A stretch of DNA of 64,000 nt. It comes from Cordylochernes scorpioides (Eukaryota > Arthropoda > Arachnida > Pseudoscorpiones > Chernetidae). Of this stretch, positions 53,665-63,537 are shown in pieces. The position numbers were made by a program, and so were the translations under genes. Location of the stretch: the NCBI GenBank assembly GCA_030710605.1, contig CP092863.1:113460010-113524009 (forward strand), given 5' to 3'. Each line of letters opens with the position of its first letter. Position 1 is the first letter of the stretch. Under the pieces are notes generated by a model that was not told the origin of the DNA, ran no database searches, and was given only the letters and a program-made list of their open reading frames with translations.

Positions 53665-54730
53665 AAATAATTCTAGGTCATAAAACAGATTTAAAGCACC
53701 ATCCTATAGCACTTAATACCAAGTTAGGTTGGCTTGTTTCTGGGAGAATCCATTCAACTATTAAGTCGAATACTTCGGTAATCAATCACTGTACCACTGA
53801 ACTTGATTCCAGCATAAGAAAATTCTGGGAACTTGAAGATGTCCCAATTTCTAAGGCCCAGTTGGGTATAAAGAATGCCCCATCTCCAAGTCTAAAGGAG
53901 TCTATTCAGAACTCTCCAAGTCTACCAGACTCTGTTCAAGGGTCACCGTCTCTAACTTTGAGCCTACAGAGCTCCAAACACAACTCTCCAACCCCCTTAC
54001 AAGTATCAGTTCACAGCCTGAAAGAGGCCATGTCCCCTTTGGTCGAAATGCCATCAAGCCCTGGGTGCTCCAAGCAGATTCCAATTCCTATAGAAGAAGA
54101 CTCTATAGAGAGCCAGAACCGAGTTGATAATCTGCCATCCTACCCGATGAGCCCAGAGCAGAGTTACACTCTCTCATCGGCTTCTGTTGAAGATTTCAAG
54201 GCCCAAAGTGGGCCCAAGTCCCCTACATCTCCCACCAGAGGTTCAGAGAGTTGCCGATGTTCTGGGGATTATACAGAGCCACAGATGTCTCAGAACTCCA
54301 ATTTTTCATGCTCCTCTATAGAAGAATCTGAAGATAATTCAAGTAAATCTGAAGGAAAATCTAAGTAGATCCGAAGATAATCCAAGTAAATCTGAAGAAA
54401 TTCCAAGTAAATCTAAAAAGTCATGTATCTCCAAGTTAACTCCACAAATTACTTCTAAACAAAACCAATTACTTCCTTCTGAATCAAGTCAACCATCCAC
54501 TCCAGAACAACCTCTCGCTTCTCAGTCAAGTGAACCACTCTCATCTAAGAAAGAAACTTCGATTATTCCTAAGATAAAGCCACCACCCTATTATAGGCGA
54601 AAATGTCAACTTCCTGCTGAGAAAACTTCATGGGATGAACCAATTGAATCAGATATAAAGTCAAATTGGAATAAATTCCAAACTCAACTATCGTGCCTAA
54701 AGGAAATCAAAATACCAAGATACCTGAACA
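53665..54730 (+). pseudogene. Ser/Pro-rich coding segment in place of BEL RT
   Basis: The canonical protease-RT linker (ALNTKLGWLVSGRI, then FWELEDV near 53828) ends abruptly. Instead of the roughly 350-residue RT, about 250 residues follow that are rich in Ser, Pro, Glu and Lys (SPSLKESIQNSPSLPDSVQ, MSPLVEMPSSPGC, SPTSPTRGSESC, SEEIPSKSKKS, ESSQPSTPEQPLASQSSEP). The frame stays open from 53862 to 54368, shifts once near 54350, and stays open until it joins the RNase H entry (TSWDEPIESDIKSNWNKF) in the same frame. No RT motif (no YxDD) is present. The segment is probably disordered. Its source is not recognised; capture from a host gene or expansion of a linker are both possible. Confidence 0.8.
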
Positions 54731-55784
54731 GACTCATCTTCTGAAATAGAAGAATTACAACTACATGGATTTTGTGATGCATCCCTTAATGCTTATTCAG
54801 CAGTTTTTTACTTGAAAACTAGATTCAAAATTTCAAAAGATCAAAATCAATCTGATAACCTCAAAAACTAAGGTTGCACCATTAAAGACCATTACAATTC
54901 CAAGACTTGAACTAAGTGCAGCATTGCTTTTGGCTCAACTGAATCATGTCATTCTTGAATCATTTCCTTTTCAACCTGACAAAACCTTTTTGTGGACTGA
55001 TTCACAAATCTGCATAGATTGGATAAGATCAGATGCCAGCAGATGGAAGGCCTTTGTTTCGAACAGAGTGTCGTCAATTCAAAATTTGACTCAAATCACT
55101 GATTGGTTCCATGTATCCAGTCAAGATAATCCAGCTGATTGCGCATCAAGAGGAATCATGCCTCAAGACTTGGTCAATCATAGAATTTGGTGGCGGGGTC
55201 CTATTTGGCTTCAAGAAAATAATGTTCGATATATTCCTTCTTCACCAACCCAAGTAAATCTCAATATCATTCAAGAAGAAGTCGGTGAGGGTCAAGTGTT
55301 GGATCAAACAACCTTAATTCAAAATTCAGAAACTATGTTAAATCTAGAATTCATTGTAAGGTATTCCACAATGACCAAATTGATCCGAATCACAGCTTGG
55401 TGTTGGAGATTCTACTACAATTGCCTCCTCTTTGATCCAATTCGTCAGAAAGGACCTTTGACAACAAGAGAATTAACAAAGGCAATTCAAGTCTTAGTCA
55501 AATCAATTCAGCAAGTTGAATTCTGCACGGAAATAAAATTACTGAAGTCAAACAAGCAACTACCTCTGTCCAAGAAGCTAACTTCTCTAAATCCCTTCTT
55601 AGACACTCAAGGACTTCTAAGAGTTGGAGGTAGACTCAAGTATTCCTATTTAAATGAAAATCAAAAATTCCCTCTCTTACAACCAAAATCCCCACGCCAG
55701 GAATCACTTATCAAAATTCTCTTAACTGAGATGCCGACATTCCTGAGGCTATTGATGAGAATCAAGAAGATTCTTCAATTTTAG
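54731..55784 (+). pseudogene. BEL/Pao RNase H and pre-integrase region
   Basis: LQLHGFCDASLNAYSAVFYL (54753 on) starts RNase H. After a frame change near 54870 come RLELSAALLLAQLNHVI and FLWTDSQICIDWIRSDASRW, with the acid and aspartate of the active site, then HVSSQDNPADCASRGIMPQDL and WWRGPIWLQ, all typical BEL/Pao text. The pre-integrase part (LTTRELTKAIQVLVKSIQ, FLDTQGLLRVGGRLKYS) is normal up to LLQPKSPRQESLIKILL, exactly where the integrase zinc finger should begin. There the BEL text stops. Confidence 0.88.
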
Positions 55785-56575
55785 AAACCACTTTTGTCAT
55801 TGAAGACGAAGAGTCTAACAAAGATATCGGGACTCCGGAGATTGAAATCTCCGAAGTTTCGGTTATTGATAAATCGGAAGGCAAATATTCGAAAGAACCA
55901 GTGGTCAGTGTAGAAGCTCTGGATAAGAAAGAACTGTGCCATGATGACTCAGCTCACCTCAATGTAGTTGAAGCTGATCTTAATCGACCTAAAGAGGCTA
56001 CCAGTGGCATAATCAATGTTTATACAGAAGCTAATGAATCGTCAAGCAAAGAGAAAGTTGTACCTGTTGAAATTGTGGATACATCAACAAAGGATTATCT
56101 ACAGAGCGGTGAAAAGGCAAAATTATCCCGCTGGAAGCCCATCGATTCTCTATGCTTAGAAGACGTCAAGGAATCTGAAGACGACGATGAAAATTACAGT
56201 TCATCGGCATATATAGAATGGCCAGAAATCTTGAAGAAAGAAGTCTTAAGACCCGAACCTTTAGAAAAGGCAGTCAATCTGGAAGATTTGGAGAAGGCGG
56301 CAGAAAGTCGACAACTCTCCAAAGAACATTTAGAGGAATCGACCGAACAAGGCTCATGCATAAAGGCTGAATCAAAACCTGGGAAGATCCTATTGAATCC
56401 GACTTAGCAGCCGCAGAGTCTGATAATCCAGCAGTTCCCGAAAGAGAACTGGCAACGAATCTGAAAATCTCATCCAAGATTCACCTCAATCGGATACTCC
56501 AAAGATGGAAGCTGATTCCATTACCTTTCAAACAATGAGAATTGTAATCTTAGCTACATAGTCGGAATCAATTAG
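55735..56575 (+). pseudogene. Acidic coding segment in place of BEL integrase
   Basis: From about 55735 a new frame, not needing an ATG, reads as an acidic protein: PEAIDENQEDSSILETTFVI, EISEVSVIDKSEGKYSKEP, then the open frame at 55901-56407 with LEDVKESEDDDENYSSSAY and EWPEILKKEVLRPEPLEKA. After an apparent one-base shift near 56385 the acidic text continues with SDLAAAESDNPAVPEREL. No integrase HHCC finger or D,D-E core exists between here and the LTR. Length about 250 residues. No homolog was recognised; the acid-rich, disordered nature resembles regulatory or adaptor tails. Confidence 0.75.
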
Positions 56576-56667
56576 TCCAGCATCTATACTATTGGAACTC
56601 TTTTTATTTTTATTTATTTTTTTTTAATTTTTTATTTTCTGGTCATCTCTTCCCAGCCGGGGGAGTA

Positions 56668-56997
56668 TGTTGGATCCTATAGTTAATAATTTCCTTAAAT
56701 TCAATTTTAGATATGAAAATTAAGCCAAAATATTCTAATAAATTGTACAATATAAATCTTTAATATGTAAATTTTAAAGCAATCAACATGTATGCAAATT
56801 TCTAGTTTGGGTTAATTAATAGCTTTTTTGTTTTCTCTCTCTCTCTACCACTAGTATCATAATCTAAGTCAAATTCATGTAATCTAAAATCATGTGGTAG
56901 CTACTCCTAACTCTAAAACCAAAAGACAATAAAATAATTCAAGACAAGTGGCAAGGTGCTTCTTAGTATTTTTTACTGAACATTCAAGCCACGAACA
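56668..56997 (+). repeat. BEL/Pao 3' LTR
   Basis: 330 bp, preceded by the purine-rich GGGGGAGTA. Differs from the 5' LTR by minus two and plus one bases. Confidence 0.93.
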
Positions 56998-57002
56998 GGC
57001 CT

Positions 57003-57284
57003 GTTGAAGAGTGATTATCGCTTGAAATGTTGCATTTTAAAATAAAAAGTAACTCATTTTGTGGGAAATATATTTTGTATTTTTTAACAAATTTTCACAA
57101 TTTTATCATGAATGGGGGGATTATATGTTGAATGAGGTCTAGGAGCTCCACAGTATCAGGAAATATCCTTTGTAGGACCATAAGATGAATCAAAGAAATT
57201 GTAAACATGAAATTTAGAATGACCGTAAAGAGGTATGGAAGGTGTGAATCCAATTTTACAAGCAAAGAATAATACATGAGAGGA
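57003..57284. other. SYNRG intron, no feature
   Basis: Continues the AT-rich intron interrupted by the BEL/Pao element (GTTGAAGAGTGATTATCG resumes after the target duplication). Confidence 0.45.
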
Positions 57285-57440
57285 TACTTGCGCTAGAGGA
57301 CACCACTCTACACAAGGACAGTTCTCAATGCCAAAATGACCATTTACACTATTTAGCAACTCTCCAGTAAGAGGACACCTCTCCCTAAAGAACACTTTGG
57401 TTCTACAACTTGGTGTTGTCCTTTACAGAGAGGTTGTCTA
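57285..57440. mobile_element. pogo-like MITE, family copy 4
   Basis: GCGCTAGAGGACACCACTCT, AAGGACAGTTCTCAATGCC, GGTGTTGTCCTTTACAGAG. Ends degraded. Confidence 0.6.
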
Positions 57441-57494
57441 TCAAAATAGACAGGGGATGTTCTTCTACTGGAATAGTGTGGCACCAACCTCCTC

Positions 57495-58559
57495 CACTCG
57501 GGGCAGGCTCCACAGTGGGGGGTGCCGCCGGCTCCTGAAGAGAGATGTGAGGGGGGGACTCTGTGGTGGCTGCGGGGGAGTCCGGGGACCCAAAGTTGAG
57601 AACCTCCAGGGTGTAGGCCAGCTTGGCATCCAGGGTAAGAGGGGGTTCTTGGGGGGGATGGCTCTTCATCAGGGACCAGGGCTGGCAGGTCTAGCTCCAG
57701 GCTGGAGACAGACTGGCACTCCTGCTGCACCAGGAGCGGCCTGGCCGGCCTGTCGTACACCGGGCTGCCAGCCAGGAAGTAATCCTGCTGATCTCCCTTC
57801 CCCTGGGAGCTGCTGGGCGTGGTGGGCAGGGCAGCCACAAAGTCCCCAAAGTCATCGTCCTCTTCCTTCTTCTCCTCCCTGCTAGCCACGGACCAGGAGG
57901 AGATGTTGGACACCACCTCCAGGTTCCTGAAGCAGCTGTACTTGTCTTCATTCGCACTCATTGGCTGGAGGATGTCACTTCGGCTCTCTTCTTTGGTTCC
58001 CTGGGCATCTTTGGGTTCTAGAAAAAGCATGGGTGGCGGGCTTCTCTTCAGCTGAGCATTTCGAGGTGGTGGTGGTAGGCTTGAGATGAGGGTCAGAGAG
58101 TAGGTTGAATTGAGCAGTGGGCAGGTGAGGGAGGGAGGTGGCTGCTCCCAGGGGCTTGGGGGCCAGCTGGGTCCCCCAGGTGAACTCTGTGGGAGTGGTG
58201 TTGATGAGAGATCTGGGGAGGAGGTCTTTAGTGGGCAACTGGATGTCACTGAGGGAGGAGGAGTCGGGCAGCGGGGTGCTGAGGGTGGAGCTGGAGAACA
58301 AGGTGGAGGAGGTGAGGTGAGTGTCGGAGGAGGCCGGAGTGGGCAGGGCCTGTTGGAAATCACAAAAGTCATCGGCTTCTCCTTCAGCCGACTTGAAGTC
58401 GTCAAAGTCATCAGCAGGTGGTGAGGTGGTGTTTCCTTCTGGTGTGAGGTTAGGAAAAGAAGGACTGGAGCCTGTCTGGGGGAGGGGGATGGAGAAATGG
58501 GCCAAGTTCAGCTGGGGCACGGGTAGCGGCCATCTTCTAGCAGCTTCAATGGCTGCCCT
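57495..58559 (-). CDS. SYNRG: Synergin gamma, large exon with DDFxDF motifs, two indels
   Basis: A GC-rich exon of about 1.06 kb starting after an acceptor ACAGAG (reading RAAIEAARRWPLPVPQ). It carries three acidic phenylalanine motifs, DDFDDF (58395-58412), DDFCDF and DDFGDF, which in synergin gamma bind the gamma-adaptin ear, plus NEDKYSCFRNLE, matching the vertebrate GDKYSAFRELE. The rest is Pro/Ser/Thr-rich and disordered. The frame shifts twice, each time at a homopolymer that is one base too long: five A (plus strand) at 58022-58026 and seven G at 57651-57657. Both shifts restore clear protein text (LEPKDAQGTKEESRSD; DAKLAYTLEVLNFGSPDS), so sequencing errors are likely. The 3' boundary near 57495 is uncertain because no consensus donor in the right phase was found. 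Confidence 0.85.
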
Positions 58560-58899
58560 CTCTGTACACACACCTCTCTATGGTAGTTTCCATCAGGGCA
58601 TAAAGCTAGTAATGTTTATTAAGTACAAGAGAATATACCCAGCTTCAATAGGATAATTTATTTATTGATTAATCAACAATATTGAAGTATTTACGCCTAT
58701 TACAGAGGAAACAAACAAACACATTGAAAGTTAGGATTCAATAAGAGATAATTTTTTTTTTTTTGCAATTTTACTTTATTAAAAAAATAGCGAGTTTTTC
58801 AAGCTCTTTGACAGACCACATTAAAAAAATGAGGTATTAAGTTAAGATTTTGTATGTTTGTGTAAACTCTTATTTCAATTAAAGTTTTTCCACATCTTC

Positions 58900-59165
58900 T
58901 TCTTCTTCTTTCTTATCTCCACTCACCAATCATATCAGGGTATCAAGCTTGTAAAGCTTGTTGATGGTGTCTGCCGAGGAAGAGTAGAGCTGATCAATGG
59001 ATGAGTCAATACAGTCAATAATGTGTCTTGGGGTTGCAGGCTGAGAATTGCACTTAGTACATAGTGGGAAAACCTTGCAACCATTGTTTTTCCACATGAA
59101 TTCGTATATTCAGCTCTTCACTTGGATTCTCCTCATAATTGCCAAATGTCTTCCATCTAATAATG
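58900..59165 (-). mobile_element. LINE 3' fragment (C-terminal zinc finger)
   Basis: Minus-strand reading CKVFPLCTKCNSQPATPRHI, IDCIDSSIDQLYSSSADTIN, then LYKLDTLI and stop, followed by GAGTGGAGATAAGAAAGAAG. The C-x2-C...H-x-x-x-C pattern is the C-terminal finger of jockey/R1-like LINEs. The tail block is shared with 9696-10075. Confidence 0.8.
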
Positions 59166-59402
59166 TATAGATATAGGCTCACTTTATATATCAGAGCCTT
59201 TTTAAAAAATAATAATAAAGCATAAACATTTTTATTATATTCAACCTACTACAATTTAAAACTTACTTTAATTCAACTAAAAATTCTGATTCCTTGGGGG
59301 TGTTTAATTAAAGAAGTTAAACTATATTAATTTTTTATTTGCTCTTATGTGATATTTTCTATTTATAGAAATATTTATTGCTGTTTTAAAGTTACCTTAC
59401 AA

Positions 59403-60480
59403 ATCCATTTATTGCTGTACGCCGACGACATAGCAATTATAGGTGAGTCCAGGATAAACCTCCAAAAGAAGATCAATATACTGAAAGAATATCTCGATGA
59501 GAACTTAATGACACTAAATGAGTCCAAGTCAAAGATTATGGTGTTCCGTAATGGAGGTAAACCCTCAAATAAGGATAGATGGTTCTGGAATGATAAACCC
59601 ATAACAATAACTTCGAGATATACATACTTGGGATTCCCTCTGACACCAACAATAACAACTACTCACCCGGCAAATTACTTTAAAGGAAAAGCACTTACAG
59701 CAATTAACGCCACACACCCAATATTAATAAAATCAAAAGCAAAGTCAATAAATTTATCAACCAAACTCTTTGATACAATAGTGAGAGCTGTCCTGATGTA
59801 TGCCGCTCCATTGTGGGCAACAGAGCATAAAGACTTATTAGATAGTATACAAGACATATTTATCCGTAGGTTCCTGAATCTGCCCAGATACACTCCAGGC
59901 TACATAATCAGATTAGAAACCGGTCGTATCTCATTGAGTGTAACAGCTTTAAAATTAACCCTGAAGTATTGGCTGCCGGTGTTGAATATGAGCAGTGACA
60001 GATTGTCGCGTATGTGTTTTAATAGAACACGGGAACTGTCTAATGCCTCGGGCACACCCATCGGTTTCATTAAAAAGCTCACCAATCTGCTTAACAATAA
60101 TGGATCCCCTGCACTTGTTTCCTGTGATGATCCTGAAACGCTGAGGAGCGCGATTACAGGGCTCTTAAAAACAGCGGCAGACCAATCTATACAAAACGAC
60201 CTTACAAGAATGGATAAATCTAAGCTATACTCTCACTACAAAGACATTCACATATCTTTCATGACGGAGGGATACCTTTTAGGGGATTTTCCTTTCCCGG
60301 TTGTAAGACTACTCGCACAAGTTAGAATACTTTCAAGTTTTTTAGAGAAAACCACACCAAGATGCTCTGCGGTGAGGACCCGATTTGTACCTTCTGTAAT
60401 TCAAAACTAAAAAATGAAATCACTCACTATATTTTTGATTGCTATGCTCTGAAAGAAGAACCCTTATGCTCAAAACTGGG
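59403..60480 (+). pseudogene. LINE RT C-terminal half
   Basis: Reading starts at IHLLLYADDIAIIGESRINL with the catalytic YADD near residue 7, continues with the thumb region (LNESKSKIMVF, YTYLGFPLTP) and the long C-terminal domain (MYAAPLWATEHKDLLDSIQD, FIRRFLNLPRYTPGYIIRLE). The open frame (59349-60410, its start borrowed from flanking DNA) shifts near 60370; in the next frame CTFCNSKLKNEITHYIFDC shows the C-terminal zinc finger. The N-terminal RT half and the endonuclease are absent because of 5' truncation. Confidence 0.88.
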
Positions 60481-60790
60481 CAACTCTGTGCTTCACTTCC
60501 ATCAATAATTGACAATATGACCCAGAATAAGTATATTGCTACGGCGTTTTATGGTTTCCACAAGTCCATATCACAGAAGAAGGCCAAGTGACACTCACTC
60601 CTCACTTTCTTACTGCTACTCTTTTTGTGTTGTTTTTCTTGCTTCCCTCTTTCTCTTTCTTATTTTTTTTTTCCTTTTCTTCTGTATATATTGTTATTTC
60701 CTTTGTCTCACTGCTTTGTTCTTATGCATACCTCTGGTGAATCCTGTATAGGGTCAGTGACCCTGAATAAAGGCTTTTTGTTGTTGTTGT
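59403..60790 (+). mobile_element. 5'-truncated LINE insertion with 14-bp TSD
   Basis: AAGTTACCTTACAA occurs directly before (59389-59402) and directly after (60791-60804), the target-site duplication. The copy begins inside the RT palm. Its 3' end is GAATAAAGGCTTTTTGTTGTTGTTG, a TTG-repeat tail instead of poly-A. Related to jockey/R1-type LINEs. Lies in the SYNRG intron between 58559 and 61360, antisense to the gene. Confidence 0.92.
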
Positions 60791-60804
60791 AAGTTACCTT
60801 ACAA

Positions 60805-61010
60805 AAATTCATTTAAAAAATATAGTTGCAATGATTTTTGAAAGAGGTTTAATAAATGGTGTTTTGTAACTTGACAGAGATATAAATAAATTTAAATATA
60901 CATTCATTATGGGGACTAGTTCTTAATAAAAATTAAAGTCTTTAGAGACTGTATGGAAAGGGCACTTCCCCCATTTTAAAACTGATCTTCTCTACACAGC
61001 TCCATAAACT
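60805..61010. other. SYNRG intron, no feature
   Basis: AT-rich; resumes the intron after the LINE target duplication. Confidence 0.45.
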
Positions 61011-61011
61011 T

Positions 61012-61250
61012 TTTTTTTTTGCTTATCCCTAGTACACATAGTACAGGCCATGATAAACATGGTGGGTAGAAGTAGGCGACTACTTTTACTGTAAGTGCAC
61101 CACATGTCTACACATGTGAAAAGCAGTTCGACTTTTACACTTACAAATGAGCCAGAGCCCCGTTTGGTTACTTGCACTTGCTGGTGGGGTTGGACTTTTG
61201 TAAGAGTCGGGAGCCATTAGAGCATTTTTAATCAGAAAAAAGTGCTCTAT
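61012..61250 (-). mobile_element. tRNA-headed SINE, minus copy, 5'-truncated
   Basis: Tail on the left (TTTTTTTGCTTATCCCTAGT), body TGTCTACACATGTGAAAAGC and GTTACTTGCACTTGCTGG. The head stops before the tRNA box B. Confidence 0.8.
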
Positions 61251-61359
61251 AAACTTTTGATAAGTAGCTGATAACCTGTACATCAGGGTTTGGCTCTCAT
61301 CAGGAAAATACATGGATGCTATTTTTTTAAATGGGAGAGATCCTGTAGATAGGTAAGAC

Positions 61360-61586
61360 CTGGGCCAGGGCCACCATGGCCAGGAGACAGTGGAGCTCAG
61401 AGATGGACAGCTGCCCTGGACTGCCCCGGTTGGCCAGCTCCCAGAGGTGGGCCAGGGTGCCCCGGGGCAGTCCTGAGGTCAGCAGCAGGGGGCAGAGCAG
61501 CTCTGTGGCGGGGGCCATGGTGCCCCCCTGGGTGACGTAACTCTCCACTGCCACATACTCCGGGGGCAGCCCTGCCTTCCAGGATG
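61360..61586 (-). CDS. SYNRG: Synergin gamma, EH-domain exon
   Basis: 227 bases, acceptor TGTTGTGCCCAG (phase 1), donor CAG|GTCTTA (phase 0, weak consensus). The peptide SWKAGLPPEYVAVESYVTQG, LLCPLLLTSGLPRGTLAHLW, ELANRGSPGQLSISELHCLL, AMVALAQ is the EH domain of synergin gamma: it aligns with vertebrate PPWIYNESLVPDAYKKIL...LMSSGLPRETLGQIWALANRTTPGKLTKEELYTVLAM. Conserved features are SGLPRxTLxxxWxLANR and the P-G-x-L-...-E-L loop. EH domains bind NPF-type peptides in endocytic partners. The exon is GC-rich against AT-rich introns. Confidence 0.92.
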
Positions 61587-61879
61587 CTGGGCACAACATG
61601 GCTTGGTGTTGTAACATATCATATAGACTGAACAGTAGGAAAAGCTTATTTTTCATCACTAATATATAAGATGGAAAATTTGCCAGGAAATTGATCCAAA
61701 AAAGCATATAGCTCCTCTCCTGTCAAATTAAACATAAAAAAACTAGATATCATCTATTGACTGTCATAGTTTTTGACGTTTAATTTGACAGGAGAGGAGC
61801 CTATGCTTTTTAAAAATATATATATGTAGTGTGTGTTCAGCTTTATTATAACCACAGTTAAAACAATTAGAACTTGATA

Positions 61880-62060
61880 AGGTACAATTTGGATTATAGA
61901 TTAGAAACACAAGGTAATAAGACCAAATCCAAATAAATAGTGTGTGATGTTTTGGTAACAGCGTTGTTATCATTATCAGACAAAAGTACTGAATGATGGT
62001 AACAATGCTGCTAGAAAACATAAACACACTATTTATTTGGTTTTATTACCTTGTAGTTAC
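61880..62060. repeat. Palindromic repeat family copy
   Basis: AATTTGGATTATAGATTAG, AAGGTAATAAGACCAAATCC, GTGTGTGATGTTTTGGTAAC, GTACTGAATGATGGTAACAA, ACACACTATTTATTTGGTTT. Confidence 0.75.
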
Positions 62061-62575
62061 AAGAGGCTGTTTTAGCCAGACATCTCCTGGCCATGCATCT
62101 GAACATTGCTGATGGCTTGTGCCATCTATCAGAATAAACATAAACTAGTCATTTTTCTATTATTTATTCCTGAATATTAACCCTTTCTTGATAAATCAAG
62201 AAGCATCAATTATACACATGTTTCATGCTATTGGCACTTGTCAGTGTGGTACAGGCTGTTACTATCTGATAATGCTCTATTGACATTCAGATTCCCCTTA
62301 TCATTGGTTACTTCTGGCTCTGAGGATACAAGTTGGCCACATCAGGGCTATGTACCTTTCACTTATAGCTCCCAATACCAGGCCATTCTTTGAGATGTTA
62401 TCAAACACATATTTTCCTTGGTCTATCTCTTCCCTCCTCCTTTCTCTGCTTTTGGCTAAGATCACATCAGTGTTATCTCCCTTCTTTAAGGGATGTATCC
62501 TTCCACCAGTGGCAAAGCTTCTTGCTGACCCCAAAATTCACATTTTCAAGCAAATGTCATATAAAGTAGTATACA
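62061..62575. other. SYNRG intron, no recognised feature
   Basis: Mixed composition. A minus-strand frame at 62301-62534 reads GGRIHPLKKGDNTDVILAKS and EEIDQGKYVFDNISKNGLVL, protein-like but without splice sites, start context or a known match. It may be a repeat fossil. Confidence 0.35.
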
Positions 62576-62918
62576 TTCATGCACAAAACTTAAGGAAGTT
62601 GTACCTTTTAGCATGTATATCTGGATCCAGACAATAACTCTGAAAGATACACTCATGGACAAAACTTAAGGAAGTTGTACCTTTTATCATGTATATCTGG
62701 ATTCAGACAATAACTCTGAAAGATACACTCACGGACAAAACTTAAGGAAGTTGTACCTTTTAGCATGTATATCGGGATTATAACTCTGAAAGATATTACA
62801 GTGACCTTTATTGAAAACACACGAGATAACCAAGTGTAAACAGCCTCTGTCTCCTTAAAAAAATAGATGACCAGCGTCATCACTTTCCACTTCCTTAAGT
62901 TTTGTCCATGAGTGTGAA
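62576..62918. mobile_element. Tc1-type MITE with tandemly repeated left end
   Basis: The left end CACTCATGGACAAAACTTAAGGAAG-type unit (about 80 bp, to AACTCTGAAAGATA) occurs three times, at about 62576, 62646 and 62727. The right end at 62888-62917 is the inverted CTTCCTTAAGTTTTGTCCATGAGTG. Short relatives occur near 8130-8290. Confidence 0.75.
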
Positions 62919-63065
62919 TAGGAGTTGTGTTATCTATTAATAAATTTGTATTATTTATTTTACGAAAAGGGCGTGCTTTTGGCTAATATAATAAAAGTAA
63001 TAGAGCCCCAATGTGTTTGGCAGTTTTGTAAATAACTCTCTGACCACAACTAATAAAACAGTTAC

Positions 63066-63124
63066 CTTGGTGCACTGTGGGTGGTACAACGGCAGCTCCC
63101 GGGACACCAGGAGTGGTCCTGAAA
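63066..63124 (-). CDS. SYNRG: Synergin gamma, small Pro-rich exon before EH domain
   Basis: 59 bases between acceptor GGTCCCACAG and donor CAAG|GTAACTG. In the phase that joins the EH exon (…CAC CAA G|CA TCC TGG) it reads FRTTPGVPGAAVVPPTVHQ, a Pro-rich linker expected before the EH domain. Phases match (2 in, 1 out). No direct homology can be claimed for such a short linker, so support comes from splice signals and phase. Earlier exons lie beyond the window or unseen in 63.2-64.0 kb. Confidence 0.6.
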
Positions 63125-63387
63125 CTGTGGGACCAGGTTGTCATCACAGAGTGTAAAAACACATATTTCACAATCCTTTGTTGCACTCTTCTAAAGCTTT
63201 ATGTAAAATTCCCTTTTTCCTAATTACAAAACTTCTGAAGACAAATACTTTCGTAATTTTAGTTTGTGGCTTATATGCAAAAATGCTTGAAGCATATTTA
63301 AATATATTATTTATAAAGAGCACTTGTATGCAGAAGTTTAGCTTACATTTTTTTTGTATATATATATGTATATATATATTAAAAATA

Positions 63388-63537
63388 AAGAAGGCATCTC
63401 CTGACCACGAGCACATGTGCTTTTTAGATGGCAGAGTGCCATCTAGTGGAGCAAGAATAAACTAAACGTTTATTAAGCTTGCTCCGTGATATTTGGCCAA
63501 CCCAATTTCTTGATAAATCAAGAAAAGCCATCCACGA
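63388..63537. repeat. Inverted copy of ribozyme-downstream segment
   Basis: Reverse complement of about 63796-63945, ending at AGCCATCCACGA, so its edge coincides with the predicted hammerhead cleavage site at 63795/63796. Confidence 0.85.

Larger units (their letters stand above)
51619..56997 (+). mobile_element. BEL/Pao element with RT and integrase replaced
   Basis: 5.38 kb with LTRs of 331 and 330 bp (51619-51949, 56668-56997) that differ by two small indels, starting TG and ending CA. The 5-bp target duplication GGCCT is intact (51614-51618, 56998-57002). A TGGTCCCTCATCGAGCCGG primer site follows the left LTR after three bases, and a purine-rich GGGGGAGTA precedes the right LTR. Inside, Gag, zinc fingers, protease, RNase H and the pre-integrase region are BEL/Pao, but RT and integrase segments are missing, replaced by other coding-like sequence. 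Inserted in a SYNRG intron in antisense orientation. Confidence 0.92.

Noticed and set aside
51619..56997. Domesticated BEL-derived host gene
   Set aside because: Intact LTRs, target duplication, several frame breaks and an antisense intronic position argue for a recent insertion, not a host gene.
57353..58424. Plus-strand frames over the large SYNRG exon
   Set aside because: Low-complexity Gly/Val-rich shadows of a GC-rich minus-strand exon.
62301..62534. Minus frame with protein-like text as an extra SYNRG exon
   Set aside because: No splice sites in a fitting phase and no match to synergin; probably a repeat fossil.
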